A DNA stretch of 64,000 bases from [Scytonema hofmanni] UTEX 2349 (GTDB lineage Bacteria; Cyanobacteriota; Cyanobacteriia; Cyanobacteriales; Nostocaceae): the NCBI RefSeq assembly GCF_000582685.1, contig NZ_ALWD01000163.1, forward strand, positions 113,070 to 177,069. The letters run 5' to 3'. The notes under the pieces are model-generated. The model did not search any database, had not been told where the DNA came from, and saw only the letters and a program-made list of their open reading frames with translations. The first letter of the stretch is position 1, and each line of letters opens with the position of its first letter. The position numbers were made by a program, and so were the translations under genes. This document shows, piece by piece, positions 48,052 to 56,935 of the stretch.

Positions 48052-48990
48052 GTGTCTGATTTAACAGCCATGACAACCATGAATTTAGGATTTACCCAAG
48101 GTTTTAATGCAGGTTTAACAACAGAAGTTTCTGGGTCATCTGCATATACGAAGGAAATTCCCAAAGTTACTGTAACCAAACTAAGATGGCAGCAATACAG
48201 TTGGACTGCTTATAAACTGACAACAGGAGAGCTTGTTTTTAGCGATCGCCAAATGGCATTGGCTGTTGGGCAATCTAAAAAAGTTGCCCAAGATTTTGTA
48301 CGCAACAACAACTTAAACACGATCCTCGTACAACTTCCCAACCGCACCTTGATGAGGGCAAATCCACTCTCTACAGTGGCAGCTTATTGGAAATCACTCC
48401 TAGCACTGGACTTAATTACTAATTCATCCAATTCCTTCAACTGGGAGGAATTTCTAGAATGGGTAGAAACATCGGCAAGCAAGTTTTCTCTGAACGAATC
48501 CCCTATTTCCAAATTCAAAATAGATACCCAAAACTTAAAAACTGTAGTGTCAGCTCAACCCATAAAATTGCAACTACAAGACGAACTAGTCACCAGCACT
48601 TCTAATCTAGAACTAGAAGTGCTAGTACTTTTTTCAGGGGAGTATCGCATCAGTTACCAATCTGGACTTGCTGTAATTGGAACTAATTTAAACTGGTTAA
48701 AGGCATTAAAAAATTCACCTCGAAAGTTAAGAGCGTTAGAAAATAAAGGGTTCTCTGGATTATCAAAATTGTGTTATGTGCATACGTCTTCATGTGTCCG
48801 AGAAATTGAAACTCTAAGTATTGACGACTGGCTGACAATTTGGGAGTATTTCGCTAACCACGGCAATACTAAAGCTAGCGCTGTTTTAAAGGCATGTGCC
48901 AAAGAAAGTATCCAAAAAAGAGCGGCAAGTGCTGCTACTGGATTTAATCTGGCAAATTCAAACGAGAGTCAGTTTTTAATAGCTCAATAA
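48052..48990 (+). CDS. Hypothetical protein, about 310 aa
   Basis: I do not recognise this family. Residues 40-115 (LRWQQYSWTAYKLTTGELVFSDRQMA, then AQDFVRNN) may form a small DNA- or phage-like domain followed by a helical region, and the rest is unrecognised. The start is uncertain: GTG 48052, ATG 48070 and ATG 48079 are possible and none has a good ribosome binding site. A terminator follows at 49047-49070. It stands alone between two minus-strand blocks. Confidence 0.65.
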   Translation: MSDLTAMTTMNLGFTQGFNAGLTTEVSGSSAYTKEIPKVTVTKLRWQQYSWTAYKLTTGELVFSDRQMALAVGQSKKVAQDFVRNNNLNTILVQLPNRTLMRANPLSTVAAYWKSLLALDLITNSSNSFNWEEFLEWVETSASKFSLNESPISKFKIDTQNLKTVVSAQPIKLQLQDELVTSTSNLELEVLVLFSGEYRISYQSGLAVIGTNLNWLKALKNSPRKLRALENKGFSGLSKLCYVHTSSCVREIETLSIDDWLTIWEYFANHGNTKASAVLKACAKESIQKRAASAATGFNLANSNESQFLIAQ

Positions 48991-49046
48991 TTGCGCTTCG
49001 CGTGAACCAACTTTGAATGAAAGCGAGTGTCTGCGACACGGCGTAG

Positions 49047-49070
49047 GCACTCCTTGGTGGGAGTGCTTTT
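49047..49070 (+). terminator. Rho-independent terminator for the 48052 gene
   Basis: GCACTCC (49047-49053) pairs with GGAGTGC (49060-49066), with a 6-nt loop and TTTT after it. It lies 57 nt past the stop codon. Confidence 0.65.
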
Positions 49071-49217
49071 AACACTAGAACTTTGAAACATAAGGAAATG
49101 CGTGTAAAATAGACACTTTTTTGAGATTTTTTTTCTGGCGCAATCAAATATCAATACTCTAATTAAATAAGAGTATTTTACATCCGCAAAGAATGTAAAT
49201 GCCGTATTCTAAAACTG

Positions 49218-49580
49218 TTACTGTGCAGTAGTTTCAGACAGTAAACCTGACATCTCCAAGACTCGTTCTGATGCCTGTTTTGCGACAATACTAACCTGAC
49301 TTATGGCTTCGGTATCAGTCCAAATTTGACTCCAGTGCCGTTGCCAACGAGAAAGCAGACGCTGTATATCGACCAATTCTGCGGCTTGGTCGATATCCAT
49401 TTCGCTTGCTGTCCACTCAATAAAAAACTTGCTTTCTTCGACGAGGCTAACAACTAAATCACCATGTGCTGAGTCATCTGAAAACGATTTAATCCGCGCC
49501 AAGTTTGCTGCTAGGTTCCCCAAACGGGTGGGAATATTATCTTTTTGGAACTTTTGTTGTTTTTGAGTCCAGTCTTTCAT
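49218..49580 (-). CDS. Hypothetical helical protein next to DUF5674
   Basis: A 120-residue all-helical protein of unknown function. It overlaps the DUF5674 gene by 4 nt and is the last gene of the ATPase operon. It contains an acidic and aromatic stretch (FFIEWTASEMDIDQAAELVDIQ). No motifs were recognised. Confidence 0.7.
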   Translation of the reverse strand: MKDWTQKQQKFQKDNIPTRLGNLAANLARIKSFSDDSAHGDLVVSLVEESKFFIEWTASEMDIDQAAELVDIQRLLSRWQRHWSQIWTDTEAISQVSIVAKQASERVLEMSGLLSETTAQ

Positions 49581-49912
49581 ATACCCCCCAGCAACTGCTG
49601 AATAATTTCGGCAACTTGTTCTCTTATCGTAGCGTCGAGTATTTCCATCGAGCGATTTTGGCGGGGACGAAGGTTGATGAGTGAGTCGTAAGTGACTTTT
49701 TTAGTCAAAGGCATAAAACCAGCACCCCACAAATTTTCTTGTCTACTACCATCATCAAGCAATTCAGACTCGCAATCGGAGTGCAATTGTCCACCACCAG
49801 CAAGGATACGACGTTCTACATCAACCGCTACTTTTATATAAAACTTATGCTCAGAAAGAAGAAGTTCCATTTGTTCTGGGGTGGCGCGGGTGCGGATGAT
49901 GAGAATCAACAT
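49577..49912 (-). CDS. DUF5674-family protein
   Basis: The 111-residue protein matches the DUF5674 pattern: an AVDVERRILAGGGQLHSDCE block, then EDGS-like DDGSRQENLWGAG, and NLRPRQNRSMEILD. The family is small and of unknown function; it is frequent in cyanobacteria. It sits 43 nt after the Ycf46-like ATPase and overlaps the next small gene. Confidence 0.8.
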   Translation of the reverse strand: MLILIIRTRATPEQMELLLSEHKFYIKVAVDVERRILAGGGQLHSDCESELLDDGSRQENLWGAGFMPLTKKVTYDSLINLRPRQNRSMEILDATIREQVAEIIQQLLGGI

Positions 49913-49955
49913 TATGAATCAGGTATGCCAGTCTAACCGTAACCATTGACTCAAT

Positions 49956-51725
49956 TTAACCCACAGCTGGTCTTTTTTCACCCCAAAATGTAGTAATGGG
50001 CGGAGCATAAATGCTGGTGTCATCTTTAGCAGCTGGTTGAGCAACATATCTTGCCCGATTTTCAATTGCCAAGATTCTATCAGTGTCGCGGACATAAAGC
50101 GGCACCATCGCTTCTCTCTCTACTAGAAGTTCATGCAATCCTATTTGAATTGGTAGAGATTGGTGGAATAATTTACGAGCTGCCTTTTCTACCATTCGAG
50201 CCAGTTCCGCTCCTGTACAGTTAACCGTCTTACCTAACAAAATCCGCCATTGGGCTTCACTCAAAGGGCTATCAGGGCAGTGGTAGCGCTCATCAAATCG
50301 TGATGCGTGAAGTGTAACAATCTGCTTGCGCTCAATGGCAGTAGGAAACCCAACATAAAAAATTTCATCAAATCTACCCACACGAGTTAACTCTGGAGGT
50401 AGTGCATCTAGTCGATTGAGTGTTGCCACTACAAACACAGGGCTTTGCTTATCTTGCAACCAGGTAAGCAAAGTCCCCAAAATTTGTTTACTGCCGCTAT
50501 CTTCTCCTGAAATTGTATTAGCAGTAAACAACTTGTCTAGTTCGTCAAAATAAAGTAGAACCGGAGCGCAGGCTTCAACACGAGTCAGTAACCGCTTTAA
50601 ATAAGTCGCCCCACCGGTAGCTACTGCTCCTGTATCTACACTAACTAGAGGAAATCCTAATTCCCGCGCCGAGACATTTGCTGCCAGCGTTTTACCCGTT
50701 CCCGGTGGTCCAACCAGCAAACACCCTTTGGGTAGCGGGATATTAGCGGCTCGTGCTCTTGGTGCAAAATCGCGTTTGGCATCTTGAATAAATTGCCTCA
50801 AGTTATCCAAACCCCCAAAATCGTACACCGGAGGCTCTGGGATAAAATTTAAATTAAATGATGCAAAGCGATTGATTTTATATTTTAATAGCGATCGCGC
50901 GATGTCCACGCTCCAACGCGATGGCGTAGCCCAACCTAGGCATCGCACTAAGTCGGTTTCTTGCACTATATCACTTTGGGCTGCGATGTACGCTTCTGAA
51001 GCAGACGCGAACGAGCGATGGCGTAGCCCGCCGTAGGCATCGCAATTTACTTGCTTCTTTCCGAGAGGCTCCTTCGCGATCGCCAGCCTTAATCCGGCTT
51101 TAATATCCTCCTTGGTTAACCCAGCAGCTGCTGTGGTGAGCGCAGCAACTTCTTGTAGATCAACTTTTTCGCCCGTCAAAGTTGGTAAATAAGCTGAAAT
51201 TAATTCAGCTATCTCATCACTTGTAGGCAACGGCAACTCTAAAGTCTTAATAAGTCCATTTAAGGTCGCAGGCAACTCCATTTCATCAGTAACAAGCAGA
51301 ATCAAAACCTTTTCAGATTCAGTCTCTGTGAACTCTGAGTAAGTATTAATTAACAGTGATTTCAATTCATCCCCGTCAATACCTGTCATACAAGTTTCGT
51401 AATTTTCTAATACAAAGATTCCTGTATGGGTTAGCTCCCTAACAAATTTTAAGGCAGCGATCGCACGTTGACCAGGTGTGCTTTTGTCACACTCCCTAAA
51501 CTCGAAACCTTCCGTGATCACAACACGCTTATCATGCTCGTTATAGTTAACAGATTTAAATTGTTGTCCTTGCCCCAAATTCCACAAATACATTGGCAGT
51601 TTTAACTGGGGTGTAAGATATGAGTGTAGCAATGATAAAATTGTTAGTCGCTCCCTTACAGGTGCAACAACAGAAATTACCCTTTCATCGGCAGCAATCA
51701 GTATTTTTAAATCTTGTAAATTCAT
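49956..51725 (-). CDS. Ycf46-like AAA+ ATPase with two small-repeat insertions
   Basis: A 589-residue protein with a degenerate N-terminal AAA-like half and a C-terminal AAA+ domain: Walker A GPPGTGKT (about 340), Walker B VLLYFDELDK, sensor VATLNRLDALPPELTRVGRFDE with the Arg finger. This fits the Ycf46 type linked to inorganic carbon responses in cyanobacteria, though specific roles vary. Two 29-nt palindromic repeats (50918-50946 and 51015-51043) sit within the coding region in frame and add residues such as CDAYGGLR and CLGWATP between the two halves. They make the protein longer than typical Ycf46. The linker location suggests that the insertions are tolerated. Confidence 0.8.
   Translation of the reverse strand: MNLQDLKILIAADERVISVVAPVRERLTILSLLHSYLTPQLKLPMYLWNLGQGQQFKSVNYNEHDKRVVITEGFEFRECDKSTPGQRAIAALKFVRELTHTGIFVLENYETCMTGIDGDELKSLLINTYSEFTETESEKVLILLVTDEMELPATLNGLIKTLELPLPTSDEIAELISAYLPTLTGEKVDLQEVAALTTAAAGLTKEDIKAGLRLAIAKEPLGKKQVNCDAYGGLRHRSFASASEAYIAAQSDIVQETDLVRCLGWATPSRWSVDIARSLLKYKINRFASFNLNFIPEPPVYDFGGLDNLRQFIQDAKRDFAPRARAANIPLPKGCLLVGPPGTGKTLAANVSARELGFPLVSVDTGAVATGGATYLKRLLTRVEACAPVLLYFDELDKLFTANTISGEDSGSKQILGTLLTWLQDKQSPVFVVATLNRLDALPPELTRVGRFDEIFYVGFPTAIERKQIVTLHASRFDERYHCPDSPLSEAQWRILLGKTVNCTGAELARMVEKAARKLFHQSLPIQIGLHELLVEREAMVPLYVRDTDRILAIENRARYVAQPAAKDDTSIYAPPITTFWGEKRPAVG
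50918..50946. repeat. 29-nt small dispersed repeat, copy in the Ycf46-like gene (1)
   Basis: It begins GCGATGGCGTAGCCC and ends GGCATCGC. Removal of its inner 21 nt leaves GCGATCGC in frame. Confidence 0.8.
51015..51043. repeat. 29-nt small dispersed repeat, copy in the Ycf46-like gene (2)
   Basis: It has the same ends as 50918-50946 and 26 of 29 identical bases. It lies 97 nt from the first copy within one gene. Removing 21 nt again restores GCGATCGC and the frame. Confidence 0.8.
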
Positions 51726-51776
51726 TCGTTTAAAATATTTCTATTTATGAGGATCTTCTCTTGAAAACAGGCTAAA

Positions 51777-51883
51777 ACATGCGTTGCGTTCAGAGATAAT
51801 AAAAAACTCCAAATTGAAGCGTACCAGAACACAGAAAAAGAGATAGGGAGAGAGAACATTCTCTGTGTGAATGCAACGCACGT
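51777..51883. repeat. Inverted repeat between ATPase operon and upstream gene
   Basis: ACATGCGTTGCGTTCA (51777-51792) pairs with TGAATGCAACGCACGT (51868-51883), 14 of 16 bases. A smaller AGAGAA/TTCTCT palindrome lies inside (51851-51864). It could be a short non-coding element or a transcript-end structure; no T run follows. Confidence 0.4.
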
Positions 51884-51903
51884 ATTAGAAAACACCGCTT
51901 TAA

Positions 51904-53487
51904 TTAAGCTCTCTCTAGTTGTTTTTGAGACTGTTTTTGAGATTGTATTGGAGACAGTTGACTTTGACGTTGTGGTGTAGATTGTTGAAGAATTGGCAAC
52001 ATTTGCTCGAAGTAAGCTAAGTCTCTCTCGCTCATGCGAGTTTTCATCTGCCCTTGGGCTTTAATCAACAGCGAACCGCGCCCATCTTTAGCATCAATCC
52101 GCACTTTGCCATCGGGAGTGGCTTTCCACTTGTACGAAAATTGACCATCAACTTGAACATTCGTTCCTTGCTTCTGAGCGTATTGATTTAAAGCTGTGGT
52201 AATCGCATTGACTCTGGCAAAATACTCTGTTTCTTTTTTACCCACTGTTGCAAATGCCCCAGCAGGTTCTTCACCCCGCAAAAGAGAAATGCGGAGTTGT
52301 TTGAGGTCTTGATGCGCTGATGTTGTCAGCTGGCTTGATGGTGAGACACGCACTCCAATCGGGGATGCGTCAAACTGCATTAATGTTTTACCTGAGCGAT
52401 CGCTCAAGCTATAAGATTGTCCAGAACGGGCGATGGTATAGTCAGCAGTGTGATAAGCAGTTGTGCTTGGTGATGTACTTTTATCAAACAAAGTTTTAAT
52501 CGCAACTGCTGCTTTTACATCACGCGATCGCCTTACTAAAGAAGCCCACGCACTTTGAGCAGTATTTGCCACAGAATGCGCTGCTTGTTGCCACCAATTA
52601 GTGTTTTTAGGTTCAGTAAACCGCGCTTTAATTAACTCATCAAACTGCCGTTGTTGATTTTGTAGTTCAGAGCGTTGCAACTCCTGCATTTGGCTTAGTT
52701 GGGCAGTTAAAAGCTGTTTTAAACTGCTATCGGGCAATGCCTCAAGAGCAGTCTTTACTCTTGCTCCGCCAGTTTCTGTAACAACAGGAGTTTGTAGTTG
52801 TGGTTGTGGTTGTAATTGTGGTGGTGTGGGATATGTAACTACTGAATCAGGTTGTTGAGGTACAACTTTTTCTAAATTAGGCTCTCGTTCACCATTGACA
52901 ATTTGGTTGTCTTCAGCTTTTAATTCATCATTTACAAAAAGATTATTGAAATCTGGATATTCATCTGGTAATTCATTATTTATAAAAAGATTCTCAAAAT
53001 CTGCATATTCATCTGGTAATTCCTCCTCATTCACAAAAGGATTATCCAAAGCATATTTATCTGGTAATTCTTCCTCATTCACAAAAGGATTATCCAAAGC
53101 ATATTTATCAGTGATTTTATGAGCAGTTTTGTTATCACGAAGTTGCTCATAGAATGAATTGGTAATTACCTTACCCGACTCATCAGATTCGAGAACGACC
53201 TTGCCATCTAGCTTAACTCGCATTGAAACAGCGCTCTCTACAACACCACCAACAGGAGTATTTTGCAACTGACCTAACCGCTCAAGTATAGAGGGACTAA
53301 GGTCATTAACTCCTTGACCGTAAACGATACGCTCCTTAACAGTAATTTCAATTTCTGGTTGATTATCTGCATCTTGTTGCTGTTTATTTTTGTCAACAAA
53401 CTCCCGTAGCCAGTCTTCAATCAGCCGTAAATACTGCTCGGTAAAAGAGCCAGATTCACCCGCAGAGATAGGAAAAACACCGGACAT
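51904..53487 (-). CDS. Hypothetical protein with tandem acidic repeats, 527 aa
   Basis: I do not recognise the family. The N-terminal 120 residues look globular. Residues about 127-190 hold four copies of a 16-residue repeat: two exact (DKYALDNPFVNEEELP), then two diverged. A Pro/Gln-rich stretch and a helical segment (about 250-290) follow. The C-terminal 200 residues are mixed alpha/beta, ending in Gln/Ser-rich low complexity. It starts within the stop of the upstream small gene (TAATG), so both are translated together. The position next to the conjugation block suggests a plasmid transfer role, which is unproven. Confidence 0.65.
   Translation of the reverse strand: MSGVFPISAGESGSFTEQYLRLIEDWLREFVDKNKQQQDADNQPEIEITVKERIVYGQGVNDLSPSILERLGQLQNTPVGGVVESAVSMRVKLDGKVVLESDESGKVITNSFYEQLRDNKTAHKITDKYALDNPFVNEEELPDKYALDNPFVNEEELPDEYADFENLFINNELPDEYPDFNNLFVNDELKAEDNQIVNGEREPNLEKVVPQQPDSVVTYPTPPQLQPQPQLQTPVVTETGGARVKTALEALPDSSLKQLLTAQLSQMQELQRSELQNQQRQFDELIKARFTEPKNTNWWQQAAHSVANTAQSAWASLVRRSRDVKAAVAIKTLFDKSTSPSTTAYHTADYTIARSGQSYSLSDRSGKTLMQFDASPIGVRVSPSSQLTTSAHQDLKQLRISLLRGEEPAGAFATVGKKETEYFARVNAITTALNQYAQKQGTNVQVDGQFSYKWKATPDGKVRIDAKDGRGSLLIKAQGQMKTRMSERDLAYFEQMLPILQQSTPQRQSQLSPIQSQKQSQKQLERA
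52918..53109 (-). repeat. Four 48-bp tandem repeat units in the 51904-53487 gene
   Basis: Two units at 53014-53061 and 53062-53109 are nearly identical, and two more at 52918-53013 are diverged. Each codes for 16 residues of the type xxYxxxNxFVNxELPD. Confidence 0.8.
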
Positions 53488-53801
53488 TATAATTCACCTC
53501 CATTTTTGTACGCAGCCGCCAAAATATGCAAGCGATTCACAATTACTTGATTACAGAGGTAAAATACTCCTAGCTTGCCATCAAAAAACCAGGCAATAAA
53601 TTTGCTTGGCTCATCTATATTTCGCTCACCTTCATAAACAACACTTCCTAGTACTTCACCTACAAGTAACCCTTGCTGGTCGAATACTTCAGTTACCAAA
53701 GGTGAGTAATTTATTTTAAAAGGAGGTAGCTGCATCGCTTGTTTTACGCGCTCCTGCCATTCGGGATATTCTGCTAGTTGTGAAAGTAAAAATGTATTCA
53801 T
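53487..53801 (-). CDS. Hypothetical protein, 104 aa
   Basis: A small protein of unknown function with a central block (DQQGLLVGEVLGSVVYEGERN) and an aromatic C-terminal part (FIAWFFDGKLGVFYLCNQ). It ends one nt into the start of the next gene and is likely cotranscribed with it. No motifs recognised. Confidence 0.65.
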   Translation of the reverse strand: MNTFLLSQLAEYPEWQERVKQAMQLPPFKINYSPLVTEVFDQQGLLVGEVLGSVVYEGERNIDEPSKFIAWFFDGKLGVFYLCNQVIVNRLHILAAAYKNGGEL

Positions 53802-54255
53802 GGGCTACATATAGGTCAATTAAGCTGTTAAAGTTGTAATTTGTCTAAGTTTAGGCTGGTAGAAAGAGAGGGAAAAAAATTGATTAGTTTTACCCAACTG
53901 TGAAAATATGGAACTTGTAGGCTTCACAGATTAAGCCTATGAATGTCAATAAGAAAGGCAGAAGGCAGGAGGCAGAAGGTATAAGAAAATACAGTTTGGC
54001 TTGAACCCCAACGCAATTGTTGACCACCAACCTCCAGTTTTGTTGGGGCTTGTACCCGATTTGGGCAAGGCAGGACAGAGAACAGAGGGTTCACGCTTTG
54101 TATTAAAACTTACGTCTTCCTTCTGCCCTCTGCCCTCTGCCTTCTGCCTTCCCCGAAGGGCTGGTCAATCGGGAGTGAAATCTTGATTTTTCGTAGGCTA
54201 TATCCTGATAAAATCGTTAATTTATACGAAACTGACATTCATAGAGTTAACAAAT
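53802..54255. repeat. Intergenic region with inverted heptamer tandem repeats (STRR)
   Basis: Three heptamers GGCAGAA/GGCAGGA/GGCAGAA (53957-53977) face four complementary ones (TTCTGCC, CTCTGCC, CTCTGCC, TTCTGCC; 54121-54148), so the transcript could fold into a long hairpin. Such 7-bp repeats are typical of heterocyst-forming cyanobacteria. The open frames here are not credible genes. I see nothing else in this stretch. Confidence 0.7.
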
Positions 54256-56109
54256 TTAAAACACTGCTGCTAAATCTTGTTCTAATGGTGTTTCTGTTGG
54301 TACAGGAAATAATTGTTCAGCTAAATCACGGCGCTCTTGAAATTGCCGAGAACGCTCTTCATCAGTCACACCTGAATCCTTGCTGGCAATTAATCTTTGA
54401 CGAATCAAGTCCCACTTCGCCTCACTCCAATTCATTTGAGCAATATCCGCTTGGGGAACTTTCACTGATTGCAGCAAGGGAACATATGCTTCATTACCAC
54501 GGGTATATGCTGGGTTGATAATCACTGCCCGTCCCGTCCCCAACTTGGCAAATTCAGCAGCTTCCAGTAAATGCCGTTTTTGGTTTTGGTCATTTAAGCT
54601 TTGAGTTGTGCCACCTTTGCCAGTGCTTCTTCCTTTAGATTTGAAATTAACTTGCATCTCTCCCAAGTAATCAGAAAACAGCTTGGCAGATTCTGGATCT
54701 TGGGGGTTAAAAATAAACTTTGTTGCCGTTCCTCCCAAAATAGCTCTCGCCAATTCTTTACCGTAAGCTTTCTCCAACTGAACAATGTTTTGATAGCCTA
54801 AAATCCCACAAAATCCGTCTTCTCTGTTCTCGTTTAGCCAATTCACCAGTGCTGGCAGATATAAAGTCGGCAATTCATCCAACGCCACAACCAAGGGGTC
54901 TTTGCGAGGAATCGTTCGCGATACATTCCGAGATATAATCATGTGTAAGATAGCTGCCAGCAGCGGTCCCACAATGTCACGGTTATTTCGGTCTAAGCCA
55001 AACACGATTAGTTGCTTGCCATCCAAATCCAAGGGGAGGGTAGTCTTGCCACAGAACGCGCCTACAAAGTCTTTTTTGAGGAAGCGCTGAAAGATTCGCT
55101 GTGCCGTCCCAATGATACTGGCGACGGTTTTCTCAGAGTCCTTGACGCTGATTAGCTGAGATAAAGGTCGAGTTGTCCAAATTTTCAGTTTGTCCCTGGA
55201 AGCCACCTCTAATCGCGCTGGCAGATTGGGTAAAGATAAAATCGCCTGCGCCATCATCAAATCGCAGTATTTATCTTCCCCAGTCAGAGTTTTAATCGCC
55301 TTGGTGACAAGCAAAATCCCCTCAACTAAACTGTCCCCAGCTTCCTCGAAGAACTTATCACCGCCAGAGTTGCCACCGCCACGGTCGAAGTTACGGGCAA
55401 CCACCATCGCCATTTGTCCTGCGGCGATCGCATCCTCTTCGTCTTTAATTAAATCTAGGGGATTGCAGACTTCCGACTCTGGAAACCCCGGTGCAAATAC
55501 ACGCACCGTGTAGCCACGCTTCATGGCATACGCAACGGCTCGTTTCGTTTGAGCGGGATATTTAAAATCGTACAGACACATGGGAAAGCCTTGGTCAAAA
55601 GCAGAACGAATCAGGGGGTCAATCACGGAGAAAGTTTTACCGCTACCCGCTGCACCGATAGCAGCAATTCCGCGCTGGGCATCCGGGACATATAAAGTGG
55701 GGTTAGCGTTAAGCAATTGCAGTGGCTTTGTCCACCTGAAGAAAGATGATGTTTTAATCAATCCATGATTTAGCCATTCATTTTCTAGGCGATCGCGCAT
55801 TTCTCTTGGAGTACCCACATACAGCGCCACATTGTTACGTGTCACTTTTAACATTTGCTTTTTAGCTATAATCGCTGCTTTTTGCTTCTCCTTGCCACTT
55901 CCCCAATAGCTAGTAGCAATCTTGCCTTTTTTAGCACTTTTAGCACTCCAAAGTTGCAGAGCTGCGACTACGACCAAACAACCCAAGAGCATTAGCCCGG
56001 ATTGTGATTTGAGTAAACCCATAAGTTGTTCACCCACCCGTGCAGTCGGAGACTGGGATGGGGATGCTGGCACTTGTATCAGGTAGTGAGTTGAGACGTG
56101 CGTATTCAT
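54256..56109 (-). CDS. Type IV coupling protein (VirD4/TraG-like)
   Basis: The 617-residue protein has a hydrophobic N-terminal segment (about 37-53), Walker A GAAGSGKT (152-159), a Walker B-like PLVVALDELPTL (about 410) and the conserved C-terminal region of TraG/VirD4 ATPases, including GYQNIVQLEKAYG and FNPQD. These hexameric ATPases bring DNA-relaxase complexes to the secretion channel at the inner membrane. The expected two-helix N terminus seems shortened to one clear helix. It is the last gene of the transfer block and lies 250 nt after the small secreted-protein gene. Confidence 0.9.
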   Translation of the reverse strand: MNTHVSTHYLIQVPASPSQSPTARVGEQLMGLLKSQSGLMLLGCLVVVAALQLWSAKSAKKGKIATSYWGSGKEKQKAAIIAKKQMLKVTRNNVALYVGTPREMRDRLENEWLNHGLIKTSSFFRWTKPLQLLNANPTLYVPDAQRGIAAIGAAGSGKTFSVIDPLIRSAFDQGFPMCLYDFKYPAQTKRAVAYAMKRGYTVRVFAPGFPESEVCNPLDLIKDEEDAIAAGQMAMVVARNFDRGGGNSGGDKFFEEAGDSLVEGILLVTKAIKTLTGEDKYCDLMMAQAILSLPNLPARLEVASRDKLKIWTTRPLSQLISVKDSEKTVASIIGTAQRIFQRFLKKDFVGAFCGKTTLPLDLDGKQLIVFGLDRNNRDIVGPLLAAILHMIISRNVSRTIPRKDPLVVALDELPTLYLPALVNWLNENREDGFCGILGYQNIVQLEKAYGKELARAILGGTATKFIFNPQDPESAKLFSDYLGEMQVNFKSKGRSTGKGGTTQSLNDQNQKRHLLEAAEFAKLGTGRAVIINPAYTRGNEAYVPLLQSVKVPQADIAQMNWSEAKWDLIRQRLIASKDSGVTDEERSRQFQERRDLAEQLFPVPTETPLEQDLAAVF

Positions 56110-56360
56110 GGCTGACGGTCACTTTGTGACAAATTAAAAGTTAAAAAGGCAAAATAAAGATAGACAAAGATGGTTTAAAGCCCCAATCTCTTTTGGGGAA
56201 AGTTAAAAGGCAAAAAAGTTGTTTTACTCCCATCCCACCCAAAGAATACCGAAATTATTAAAGGAGTTTTAGCTGACGTAAAGAAGCAAAGAAGAACACC
56301 AAAAAAAGGGGTAGTTTTATAGCAGGAAGGGAGTAGTTTTTACTTTTTACTTGTTTTGAC

Positions 56361-56927
56361 CTACCCCCCAAAGTTTTCACCCACTTTCGTCAAAGCCTCG
56401 TTTAATTTGACAAATCCCGCACCTTGATAGCAATACTGAGAGCGTGATACCATACCCTCAATAGATGTAGTTTGGGTAATTACAAGGCACGAAAATCCAT
56501 TTTGCACTGTATTATCAGCTCGAATTAACACTTCACCTTTGGGTAAGTTTGGGTTAACAATTACTGAAAGAACCAACTTACCCGACTCTTGGTAAACCGG
56601 ATAAACACAACCATTCGTTCCACAAAGTTGCGGCAACTGGAAATCAAAAATGTATAATTTACCTGCACCTTGAGACGGGACTTGCAAAACTTTGATTGAT
56701 TTAGCTTCAACATCACCAGTTGAGTTTTCTCGCAACGCCCTTTTAATGAGTGATGCAGGTACAATATTTTGAGCATCTGTCCAAGTTAGCACGAGAACAC
56801 GATTTCTTGATGAAGTCGCCTTCACCAATAAGGCGGGAACGACGAACAATGCCATACACCCAATCGCAAGTATTACTTGATTTTTGGTGGATTTAATAGT
56901 AGAAAAACGATTGATTATTGACTGCAT
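56361..56927 (-). CDS. Hypothetical exported protein in the transfer block
   Basis: A single hydrophobic segment near the N terminus (VILAIGCMALFVVPALLV) is a signal anchor, followed by a region of about 130 residues with four Cys (CGTNGC, FSC, QYC) that may form disulfides outside the membrane. I prefer ATG 56927 because AAAGAG lies 5 nt before it; an earlier ATG at 56945 overlaps the upstream gene by 10 nt. Position suggests a periplasmic secretion component. The family is unknown. Confidence 0.65.
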   Translation of the reverse strand: MQSIINRFSTIKSTKNQVILAIGCMALFVVPALLVKATSSRNRVLVLTWTDAQNIVPASLIKRALRENSTGDVEAKSIKVLQVPSQGAGKLYIFDFQLPQLCGTNGCVYPVYQESGKLVLSVIVNPNLPKGEVLIRADNTVQNGFSCLVITQTTSIEGMVSRSQYCYQGAGFVKLNEALTKVGENFGG

Positions 56928-56935
56928 AATTCTCT

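Noticed and set aside
49153..49177. AATACTCT/AGAGTATT stem near the end of the DUF5674 operon
   Set aside because: AT-rich and lacking a T run in the direction of the operon, so not called a terminator.
53014..53109. Considered a CRISPR-like array because of regular repeats
   Set aside because: The units are contiguous without spacers and keep a reading frame, so this is a coding tandem repeat.
54001..54186. Small open frame between heptamer repeats
   Set aside because: Produced by repeat sequence; no start context and no protein-like composition.
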